DNA of 64,000 bases from Vibrio marinisediminis. GTDB lineage: Bacteria; Pseudomonadota; Gammaproteobacteria; Enterobacterales; Vibrionaceae. Numbering within the stretch: position 1 is the stretch's first letter; each line of letters starts with the position of its first letter. The position numbers were made by a program, and so were the translations under genes. The stretch covers positions 280,597 through 344,596 of the forward strand of contig NZ_JACFYF010000004.1 in the NCBI RefSeq assembly GCF_014050145.1, written 5' to 3'. The notes beneath the pieces are model-generated. The model had not been told where the DNA came from and searched no databases. It saw nothing but the letters and a program-made list of their open reading frames with translations. Below are positions 56,971 through 64,000 of this stretch, piece by piece.

Positions 56971-57900
56971 TTAACGGCAAACCGACCGTGCCATACGTGC
57001 ATAAGTATGGCGTACGCCACGAATAGCGATACTGTACTCACGGATGTTTTCTGGAGCGGCAATGCCAATGCTACAACCAGTATCACCAATGTGATGGATA
57101 TCGGCGCCTGCCATTTTACTCATCAAGGCGATTTGTCGAATGCTCTCAACACTTGCTCCCTCTTGTGAGGTGCCTATTGCTGTCATCGCCATAATGCCAA
57201 GATCATGGGCATAGTCGATAAGACTCGCCGCGTACTCTTGGCTTATGCCCGCAATCGTTCCAGGAGCGGGGATCAGTACAATATCAACACCGCTATCAGC
57301 AAACTCTTTGATGTCAGCTTGAGTGATGATCTTTTCACTACCAGAGCGAAGAATCCCTGCGGCATGCATTTTACCGGCGATGAGTACCATCTCATTCCCA
57401 ACCGCTTCACGTATTGAACGCAAGCTGTGAGAAATGGCTTCATTGCTAACGCCATTTCCCGGATTACCAGTAATAGTGATAAAACGGGCACCCATAGCAA
57501 AGAGCTTTTGTGCGTTTTCACCAGTGGCTAGTCGCCCAGCAGAAACCTGCCAAAAATCTTGATGGCTTTGTTGAAAGTCAGGTGCGACCGCTTCCAAATT
57601 AACGCCGACACTGCGTCCAGTAAACTTTGCTAATTGTTGCAGCAAATCATTAGCGGCAATGGTTTCAGGCATGCCTTTGATTTCGGGTTGGTCAGCATCA
57701 AAAAGATTCAGTAGGAGAAGGTCGGCACTCTGGCTAGCTGCCAGTTCCGCATTGCTGACCGAAACCAGCATCGGCTGCAGTGCGCCAATAGTCTCAGCCA
57801 TAACAATGCGACCTTCGCTCATACGTAAAGAGTCAAGTAAAGACTGCCCCTGTAGTTGAGCAATCTCTGAAGCCGAACAATCTAGATAACGTTTGGTCAT
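56971..57900 (-). CDS. TIM-barrel-like protein of unknown function (DUF7916-like)
   Basis: A 309-residue cytoplasmic protein. The sequence has an alternating strand/helix pattern (DLLLLNLFDA, SVGVNLEAVAP, FITITGNPGNGVS, MVLIAGKMHAAG, IVLIPAPGTIAG, IMAMTAIGTSQEGAS, GADIHHIGDTG) that suggests a TIM barrel. Relatives, sometimes mislabelled dehalogenase-like, are found near sugar-uptake genes, but I am not certain of the family name. It follows the sugar repressor gene convergently and has no downstream partner on its strand. Substrate and reaction unknown. Confidence 0.65.
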   Translation of the reverse strand: MTKRYLDCSASEIAQLQGQSLLDSLRMSEGRIVMAETIGALQPMLVSVSNAELAASQSADLLLLNLFDADQPEIKGMPETIAANDLLQQLAKFTGRSVGVNLEAVAPDFQQSHQDFWQVSAGRLATGENAQKLFAMGARFITITGNPGNGVSNEAISHSLRSIREAVGNEMVLIAGKMHAAGILRSGSEKIITQADIKEFADSGVDIVLIPAPGTIAGISQEYAASLIDYAHDLGIMAMTAIGTSQEGASVESIRQIALMSKMAGADIHHIGDTGCSIGIAAPENIREYSIAIRGVRHTYARMARSVCR

Positions 57901-58085
57901 AACAACACCCTAATGTAATTTAGTGTGGTGAACAGGGTCAGGGTGCCCAACACACTAAAAAAGAAAAGACGAACGGATGTTATCAATACTAGTGGTGTAA
58001 AAATGCTTCGATGGTTAGTTTTTAGAAACTGTTAGCATAGATAGGCTGGATAATTATAAATTTAGTCAAAACAAAGGATTATGTG

Positions 58086-58529
58086 CTACAAAACTATGTT
58101 TGCAGCAATGAAGCGCGCATTAGGCTGTTTATCTAGTGACCGATACCAATCTGCAGGCATCGACTCTGCAAGCCCAAGCGATTTTAAGCACTGTTTTTCT
58201 GCTTTGCTGATCACGGCAAAATGTAATAAACAATCAATGATGCGTTGCGTCGACTGACGAGAGAGTTCGCCATCGCGCTCATGACGTTTTAGTTCACCGA
58301 CGATAGATGCTAAAGGTACCAATGGTTCAAGTTCGGTATGCTTGGTTGTCGTGACTGAGTTTGAGCGAGGGCAGCGCTCTCTGGCAATTTGCCAGTCAGG
58401 TTTGCCTGTTTTAGAGACATGCCCCTCACGAAAACAGAAATAACTCAGTAGGAACCGCTCAACCATTTCCCAGCGTTGCGCGGATATCTCCAGCATTAGG
58501 TGTTCAAATTCAAGTTCGGTATCATTCAT
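58086..58529 (-). CDS. Hypothetical 147-residue protein downstream of the MATE pump
   Basis: I do not recognise a family. The protein is soluble and mixed charged, with FLLSYFCFREGH, ARERCPRS and ADWYRSLDKQP segments. It starts 18 bp after the MATE stop codon on the same strand, so it is probably cotranscribed. No signal peptide or membrane segment is seen. Confidence 0.65.
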   Translation of the reverse strand: MNDTELEFEHLMLEISAQRWEMVERFLLSYFCFREGHVSKTGKPDWQIARERCPRSNSVTTTKHTELEPLVPLASIVGELKRHERDGELSRQSTQRIIDCLLHFAVISKAEKQCLKSLGLAESMPADWYRSLDKQPNARFIAANIVL

Positions 58530-58547
58530 TTTCTATTTGCCGCTTGT

Positions 58548-59861
58548 TCAACGATTGTGTCGCTTAATGGTTAGTACCAATTGCCCTAACAGTAATACAC
58601 CGGTTACGGCTAAGCCAATACCAATACCTCCCCAAATACCACCGAGCTGGTAAGGCTTTAGCAGAATCCAAGCTGCGGGTAAACCAAATGCCCAGTAGCC
58701 AATGGCGGTCATGATGGTTGGCGCAATGACAATTTTCATTCCACGGAGTAGGTTGATGGCGAGCAATTGCCAAGCATCAACTACAAATGCCAATGCCACC
58801 ACCCAAAGTACAGAGACCAGCAGGTCGGTTAATTGAATATCTAGGTTGAATAGGGTGGCGATAAATTCAGGCCATAACATGAAGCCACCTGCGAGAACAA
58901 TGCTGATGACCGTCGTTAGAGTGAAGCTACGAATCGCGGTTTGTTTAATACCGGAATAATTTTCTGCGCCAAAATCCTGCCCAACTAAAATGGCAGCAGC
59001 TTGGGAGAAACCAAAGTTAATATTCCACGTAAAGCCAAGACACTGAAGTAAAATTTGGTGTAGTGCGAGCGCCGCAATGCTCACTGTCCCCGCCATTAAC
59101 GTGCCGCCATAGATCAAGCCATGTTCAAGCAGTGCGGCTAAACCAATCGGCAGCCCCATGGCAAGCAAGGGACCCATTAATGAAAAGGAATACTCGTGAA
59201 GGTTTTTCCATGGTGCAAAGGATTCAAATTCAGCGCGCGAAAACACCCAATAGCCGTAAGCAATCGCAACCATGGTTGCCGCCAAAGCGGTACCCGCTCC
59301 TAAGCCTGTTAGACCCAATTTGAAGTTGAATGCGAGTAGGTAACTGATGGGAATATTTAGCAATATTGTTGCCACTGACATCAGCATGATAGAGCGCACG
59401 TTACCAAATGCGCTAGTTAGCCCACGCAGTATCAATAGCACTAACGATGGTAGCATCGCCCATTTTAGAGCATCGACATACTGCATAGCCGGTGCAATGA
59501 CTTCTTTGGGTTGGTTGGCTATGCGTAATAAGTTCGCACCAAACGTAAAGCAAGCGAATAACAGGACCGACAGTATAACCGCGAGCAGCACTGCGCCTTT
59601 TAAGGCAAAACGAATTTGTTGGTTGCCAAACTCGGGTCTTGCAACTCGTTGTCCAAATGCGATGGCGACAAGGTTGGCGACACAACCGACAGTACTACTG
59701 GCGATGATAAAAACAAAGCTATAGATAGACGCACCTAGACCGCCTGCGGCTAAGGCAGACATACTCAGTTGCGACATCATCCAAACATCAGTTAATACTA
59801 ATGCCATAGAGATGAGCTGAGAGATGATAAGAGGGAATGCTAAAAAGAGAATTTTTCTCAT
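58548..59861 (-). CDS. MATE family efflux transporter
   Basis: A 437-residue inner-membrane multidrug or toxin exporter with twelve membrane segments. The N-terminus has FPLIISQLISMALVLTDVWMM, the usual MATE TM1, and two homologous halves follow. It is driven by Na+ or H+. The divergent LysR gene 120 bp away may control it. Substrate unknown. Confidence 0.92.
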   Translation of the reverse strand: MRKILFLAFPLIISQLISMALVLTDVWMMSQLSMSALAAGGLGASIYSFVFIIASSTVGCVANLVAIAFGQRVARPEFGNQQIRFALKGAVLLAVILSVLLFACFTFGANLLRIANQPKEVIAPAMQYVDALKWAMLPSLVLLILRGLTSAFGNVRSIMLMSVATILLNIPISYLLAFNFKLGLTGLGAGTALAATMVAIAYGYWVFSRAEFESFAPWKNLHEYSFSLMGPLLAMGLPIGLAALLEHGLIYGGTLMAGTVSIAALALHQILLQCLGFTWNINFGFSQAAAILVGQDFGAENYSGIKQTAIRSFTLTTVISIVLAGGFMLWPEFIATLFNLDIQLTDLLVSVLWVVALAFVVDAWQLLAINLLRGMKIVIAPTIMTAIGYWAFGLPAAWILLKPYQLGGIWGGIGIGLAVTGVLLLGQLVLTIKRHNR

Positions 59862-59992
59862 GACGGCTCAAATGTAGATAAATAAAAGTATCTGTTACGG
59901 TGTGATAAGCGCCAATTAAACGATTAAATGCCTTCGCCATCAAATGATAAATATGTCACCCTGGCATGAGTTGAAGTCATGTGAAGAGAAGA

Positions 59993-60934
59993 ATGAAGAC
60001 TTATCCCCATTTACCTTTTAGTCATAATGGTTTTAAGGTGTTTGAATCAGTCGCGAGGTTGTTGAGTTTTACTCAAGCTGCCCACGAGTTGAACGTGACA
60101 CAGAGCGCTGTAAGCAGACAAATCAAGGCTTTAGAGCAGGAGCTGAATGCATCGCTAATTATTAGAAAACATCGTTCTATCGAGTTGACCGATAAAGGCA
60201 TGGCGCTGTTTGAAGTATTGCGGAGTAATTATTTAGAGCTGCAAGCCTTATTGGAAAAGTGGTCGCTTCCAGCGAAAAAACGCTTAGTGATAAAGAGTGC
60301 AGTGAGTTTTGCCACCCGTATTTTGATCCCGCGGGTTAGAGAGCTAAATGAGCGTTACCCAGATTATGAAATCGTTATTATCCCGCTGATTGAAGGTGAT
60401 TGGGATTTATCGCGAGAACAGAGTGATTTAGCCATCATCAATACCCGCCGACCTGAATTATATCGGGGGCACCCCAAAGCATGGTTCTTGCGCGATGAAT
60501 ATATGGCGCCTATCTATACCTTAAGTGAAGGGCAAAACAGTAAGCAATTGCCTGAAGTATTGGCAATGCCTCGGTTGCATGCAACCGATGACCACTTAGA
60601 TTGGCGCTCCTGGTTATCACAAGAAGAAGACATAGCGGTGAAACCGAGCCGAGATACCTCGTTTGTTAGTTTGGATTTAGCCATTAGTGCATGCCTAGCT
60701 GGCCACGGTGCCACGGTGACCGATTTATTGTTAGTGCTTCCTGAGTTGGAAAGAGGCTTTCTTAAAACGCCAAGCTTTGCGCCAATACGAACCAGTACTT
60801 GGCAGTACTTTGCCTTTCTCCCACAACAAAGTGACATTGCCAAAGACTTACTCTCTTGGTTGCAAACACTGTTTGAAGAGGAGTTGTCGCGTTTAACTCA
60901 ATTAGCTCAAAAACACCAATGGCAGCTGTTATAA
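59993..60934 (+). CDS. LysR-family transcriptional regulator
   Basis: A 313-residue regulator. The N-terminal HTH reads LLSFTQAAHELNVTQSAVSRQIKALEQ, with a C-terminal effector-binding domain. The GcvA-like branch is suggested by the N-terminus (PFSHNGFKVFESVAR). The ATG at 59993 follows AGAGAAGA and is preferred over the in-frame GTG at 59981. Divergent from the MATE gene, its most likely target. The 119-bp gap is the control region. Confidence 0.9.
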   Translation: MKTYPHLPFSHNGFKVFESVARLLSFTQAAHELNVTQSAVSRQIKALEQELNASLIIRKHRSIELTDKGMALFEVLRSNYLELQALLEKWSLPAKKRLVIKSAVSFATRILIPRVRELNERYPDYEIVIIPLIEGDWDLSREQSDLAIINTRRPELYRGHPKAWFLRDEYMAPIYTLSEGQNSKQLPEVLAMPRLHATDDHLDWRSWLSQEEDIAVKPSRDTSFVSLDLAISACLAGHGATVTDLLLVLPELERGFLKTPSFAPIRTSTWQYFAFLPQQSDIAKDLLSWLQTLFEEELSRLTQLAQKHQWQLL

Positions 60935-61114
60935 GTGATTGGATGTTATAACAGACCGCTGTTTCTCTAGGTCTGCTTCACCAACACTACTTCGCCAACA
61001 CAACTTCACTAACACGGTTTCGAAAATCTGTTTCGCAAAGTCTAGTTGCAGTAAAACATTGTGCAAACCCATCATGTATGATGAAAAATCACCGTTCATT
61101 GAAGAGGAAAGGGC

Positions 61115-61837
61115 ATGTTAGAGATACAACCGAGTGTATGGATAGTTGATGGTAACGATGTCCCATTTTTAGGTTTTGCCTATTCGACTCGAATGACGGT
61201 GATCCGCTTAAACGATGGAAAACTTTGGGTGCATAGCCCCATCGCCTTAACGCCTTTATTGAAAGAACAAATTGATCAACTAGGCGAAGTGAGTTTTCTT
61301 ATCGCCCCTAATCATTTGCATCACCTCTTTATTGCTGAATGGCAAGCTCAGTACCCGCAAGCGCTGACATACGGAACGGCGCAAGTGATTAAAAAAAGGC
61401 AAGATTTACGTTTTGAGAATTCACTGGCTGAGTCTGCCACTTTTCCTTGGGATGACGAAATAACCCACTTATTGTTTACCGGTTCTTCAGTGATGCAAGA
61501 AAGCGTATTTCTACATAAGGCAAGCCAAACGCTCATTGTGACCGATCTGATTGAAAATTTTGACCCTCAGAGGTTTAAGCCGCTGCAACGAAGCATCGCC
61601 AAAGTGGTGGGTATTCTTGCTCCAAATGGCAAAATGCCGTTGGATTGGCGGCTTACGTTTCAATTTAGCAAAGCCTCTGCCCGTGAACACCTATTGACGA
61701 TACTGGCTTGGCAACCGCAACGAATTATCATGGCTCATGGTGAAATTATTCAAACAGACGCGGTTGGATTTCTCTGTCACTCCTTCGCATGGTTAGGCGA
61801 CTTGACTCAAGGTTATGGCGTAAACCGCCCAAGTTGA
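61115..61837 (+). CDS. DUF4336 protein (metallo-beta-lactamase-like fold)
   Basis: A 240-residue cytoplasmic protein resembling DUF4336: MTVIRLNDGKLWVHSPIALT, FLIAPNHLHHLFIAEW (a degenerate HxH-like region), LIVTDLIEN and RIIMAHGEII. The pattern is that of a metallo-hydrolase fold with some metal ligands changed, so activity is uncertain. The start has GAGGAAAGGGC before it. It lies 180 bp after the LysR gene. Confidence 0.8.
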   Translation: MLEIQPSVWIVDGNDVPFLGFAYSTRMTVIRLNDGKLWVHSPIALTPLLKEQIDQLGEVSFLIAPNHLHHLFIAEWQAQYPQALTYGTAQVIKKRQDLRFENSLAESATFPWDDEITHLLFTGSSVMQESVFLHKASQTLIVTDLIENFDPQRFKPLQRSIAKVVGILAPNGKMPLDWRLTFQFSKASAREHLLTILAWQPQRIIMAHGEIIQTDAVGFLCHSFAWLGDLTQGYGVNRPS

Positions 61838-62067
61838 GCCTACAGACGCGACTCGTTGCTGAGATGTGTAATGGGGTAGAGGCGGGCAATTGTTTTTTGT
61901 CGTATTGATTTCGTAAAATTATGCGTCAGGTATCCCCTTTCTATTAATTAGTCTTAGAAAGCGTTAAATTTCGGCTAAATCAACTGCTATCATGTTGTTA
62001 TCAGTTAGTTTTCCTTCTGGCTCTAGGCGTCACAAAGCGATGATAGCCAGCGAATTCTTGAGGCTAC

Positions 62068-62637
62068 ATGTTAGAAACGAAACGATTAATACTTAGGCAG
62101 TGGGAAGATGCCGATTACCCGCATTTCGCACGTATGTGCGCAGACCCAGAAGTGATGCGGTATTTCCCCAGTGTGCTTAACGAATCTGAAAGCCATCAAC
62201 TGGCAGATAGGATCCGAGCATTGATAGATCAAAATGGTTGGGGCTTTTGGGCGGTTGAGCTTAAAAGTAGCGGGGAGTTTATCGGCTTTGTTGGTCTGAA
62301 CACGCTTGATGGTGAAAGCGGGGTCCCTAACGCGCCATTGCTTGAGATTGGTTGGCGTACGGCAAGCCAGTATTGGCATAAGGGTTATGCCACTGAAGCC
62401 GCCGAGCAGGCTATTCGCTACGCCTTCTTTGTGCTGGGTGTTGATGACGTCTACTCTTTTACTGCAAAAATAAATATACCGTCGCAAATGGTGATGAAGC
62501 GCTTAGGAATGGTCAATACCCGTTTAGATTTCAACCACCCTAAGTTGCCAGAGGGGCATGAGTTACAATGTCACTGTTTATATAAAATTGATAAACAAGC
62601 CATCATGACAGGAAGACCATTAGGGGTGATTATCTAA
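62068..62637 (+). CDS. GNAT acetyltransferase, RimJ/RimL-like
   Basis: A 189-residue acetyltransferase of the RimJ/RimL type, which acetylates protein N-termini or small amines. It begins LETKRLILRQWEDADYPHF and has EIGWRTASQYWHKGYATEA, the acetyl-CoA-binding block, near residue 92. It stands alone. The 230-bp gap before it holds no recognised feature. Confidence 0.9.
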   Translation: MLETKRLILRQWEDADYPHFARMCADPEVMRYFPSVLNESESHQLADRIRALIDQNGWGFWAVELKSSGEFIGFVGLNTLDGESGVPNAPLLEIGWRTASQYWHKGYATEAAEQAIRYAFFVLGVDDVYSFTAKINIPSQMVMKRLGMVNTRLDFNHPKLPEGHELQCHCLYKIDKQAIMTGRPLGVII

Positions 62638-62711
62638 CATGCCTTATTTTGCATTTGTATTTGAATAAGTAGGGGCGGGGATCAAAACACACGCAGTAGA
62701 GTAGAGGTTAA

Positions 62712-62753
62712 TTAAGAGAAGAATCGCGCAATCAAAACCAACTCTTCTCTTAA
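62712..62753. repeat. Inverted repeat between the GNAT and dnaJ genes
   Basis: TTAAGAGAAGA / TCTTCTCTTAA, 11-bp arms with a 20-nt loop, sits between two convergent genes. It may help terminate one or both, though no T run follows. Confidence 0.45.
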
Positions 62754-62797
62754 CCTAAAGCCCTTATTCTCTAACGCTATGATTGTTAAATCTTGCC

Positions 62798-63712
62798 TTA
62801 AAGCGTGGCTTTAAACTGTTGTAACAGATCTTGCTGTTGCTCGGTTAAATTGGTTGGCGTATCGACTTGAATGGTCACTAGCAAATCGCCTGTTACCCCT
62901 TTTCGATTGGTAACACCTTTACCCGATATTTTAAATTTACGTCCACTTTGTGTGCCCGCAGGGATTTTTAGTTTAAAACGGCTATCTAGTACATGCACAT
63001 CTGCTTCGCCACCCAACGTAGCGCTGACCATATCCACGTGAGTAGTGCAAATGAGGTTATCACCATCACGTGTAAGGAATGCGTGTGAGCGAGTGGTGAT
63101 CACCAACAATAGATCGCCAGCAGGACCGCCATTAATGCCTGCTCCGCCTTTGCCTGAAAATCGAATTTTTTCACCGTCTTTGATGCCCGCTGGGATCTTA
63201 ACGTTGATCTTTTTTTGCTCGCCGTTGATTGGCAACTCAACGACCTTTTCAGCGCCTTGTATCGCATCAACAAAATCAACGGTTAAGGTAAACTCGCGAT
63301 CTTGTCCTTTTTGTGGACGGGCACTTCGACCACGGGCATGGGAGAAAATGTCTTCGAAACCGCCAAATCCACCGCCGCCGAACCCGCCACCAAAGCCTTG
63401 ACCTTGTTGTCTAAAACCGCCGCCAAAGATATCCTCAAAACCACCATGACCATGCTGAGAATGACCACCGAAGCCACCGCGACTGTTATCAAAAGCCGCA
63501 TGCCCAAATTGATCGTATTGTCGACGCTTATCAGCATCGGTGAGAATTTCGTAAGCTTCTTTTATCTCTTTAAATTTTTCTTCTGCTGTTGCATCACCGG
63601 GATTTTTATCGGGATGGTACTTCATCGCTAACTTTTTATAGGCTTTTTTAATCTCTTTTTCTGAATCGGTTTTTGAGACACCTAATACTGTGTAATAGTC
63701 TCGTTTGGACAT
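62798..63712 (-). CDS. DnaJ-family co-chaperone without zinc-finger (type II)
   Basis: A 304-residue J-domain co-chaperone. The N-terminal J domain (1-70) has the HPD motif in [10 protein letters not shown] Gly/Phe-rich linker (about 75-125) and two C-terminal peptide-binding domains follow, starting near [10 protein letters not shown]. The CxxCxGxG zinc-finger of DnaJ is absent, so it is type II, like CbpA. The preceding gene on the same strand is dnaK, 135 bp upstream. It would deliver clients to that Hsp70. Confidence 0.93.
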   Translation of the reverse strand: MSKRDYYTVLGVSKTDSEKEIKKAYKKLAMKYHPDKNPGDATAEEKFKEIKEAYEILTDADKRRQYDQFGHAAFDNSRGGFGGHSQHGHGGFEDIFGGGFRQQGQGFGGGFGGGGFGGFEDIFSHARGRSARPQKGQDREFTLTVDFVDAIQGAEKVVELPINGEQKKINVKIPAGIKDGEKIRFSGKGGAGINGGPAGDLLLVITTRSHAFLTRDGDNLICTTHVDMVSATLGGEADVHVLDSRFKLKIPAGTQSGRKFKISGKGVTNRKGVTGDLLVTIQVDTPTNLTEQQQDLLQQFKATL

Positions 63713-63748
63713 GTTAGCCTCTTACTATAATCCTAACTGCAATGGAAA

Positions 63749-63776
63749 AGGGCGCATGAGTCACCTCTTACGCCCT
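63749..63776 (-). terminator. Weak terminator or processing hairpin after dnaK
   Basis: A 6-bp stem AGGGCG / CGCCCT with a 16-nt loop is followed by TTTT on the minus strand. It could partly separate dnaK and dnaJ expression. Confidence 0.4.
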
Positions 63777-63847
63777 AAATACCAATGTTGATGTTGTTAT
63801 AATACCGCTCAGCTACTCTAGAGAGAACAAATAGTTGAGCTTAGGCG

Positions 63848-64000
63848 TTATTTCACTTCTTCAAACTCTGCATCAACCACATCGTCGCTCTTAGAATGAG
63901 CATTCGCATCAGCGCCTTCAGCTTGTTGTGCTTGAGCTTGTTGCTGAGCAATTTCCATTAGCTTTTGAGCCGCAGCCATTAGCGCTTGTACTTTTGCGTC
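63848..64000 (-). CDS. dnaK: Chaperone protein DnaK, C-terminal end only
   Basis: Only the last 50 residues of an Hsp70 are inside the window. They read as a Gln/Ala-rich helix ([20 protein letters not shown]) and end [11 protein letters not shown], the standard DnaK C-terminus that serves co-chaperone and client docking. The remainder lies beyond base 64000. Its neighbour is a type II DnaJ rather than zinc-finger DnaJ, so this may be a second dnaK locus in the genome. Confidence 0.93.
   Translation of the reverse strand, partial: DAKVQALMAAAQKLMEIAQQQAQAQQAEGADANAHSKSDDVVDAEFEEVK

Overview
The window is a stretch of a gammaproteobacterial chromosome, most likely a Vibrio. The evidence is a run of vibrio-type genes in a familiar order (efpL-yciU, EIIC-EAL gene, polB, varA-uvrC-pgsA, tRNA cluster, hemerythrin-diguanylate cyclase, pheST), a LuxN-type quorum-sensing receptor, many chemotaxis receptors and c-di-GMP enzymes, and an ERIC-like intergenic repeat. 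The species cannot be named from the window. Both ends cut genes: an RND efflux pump on the left and dnaK on the right. No prophage, insertion sequence, integron or CRISPR array was seen.

Left part (1-24.8 kb): RND pump, tag, metC, ERIC-like element, cardiolipin synthase, a sodium:neurotransmitter-symporter-type transporter, a chemoreceptor, an rRNA/tRNA-type pseudouridine synthase plus methyltransferase, the ynjBCD-ynjF ABC-transporter operon, a META lipoprotein, several small conserved genes (DUF1289, YciI, YciA, YciB), luxN without luxM, ihfA, yciU-efpL and a nucleotidyltransferase-like gene.

Middle (24.9-47 kb): a PTS-EIIC/EAL fusion, polB, the DUF4105-DUF3015 pair, varA-uvrC-pgsA, a tRNA Cys-Gly-Leu-Gly cluster, a cytochrome-P460-like protein with a diguanylate cyclase, a PQQ-type dehydrogenase, and a four-gene envelope system: TetR regulator, MMPL/RND exporter, LolA-like periplasmic protein and outer-membrane barrel. 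A perfect 13-bp palindrome, TGACGANNCGTCA, occurs four times around the TetR gene and the exporter and is the likely operator. A bacteriohemerythrin-GGDEF gene follows. Three c-di-GMP enzymes in about 22 kb, two tied to metal or heme proteins, suggest redox or gas input into c-di-GMP.

Right part (47-64 kb): pheST, two tandem paralogous chemoreceptors, fructokinase divergent from a ScrR-like LacI repressor with a clear operator between them, a TIM-barrel-like unknown, a MATE pump with a small partner gene, LysR, DUF4336, a GNAT enzyme, and a dnaK plus zinc-finger-less dnaJ pair.

The best candidates for something undescribed are the palindrome-controlled MMPL/LolA-like/barrel operon, the P460-like cytochrome next to a diguanylate cyclase, and the LuxN receptor without its synthase gene, which may retain a short relic of luxM.
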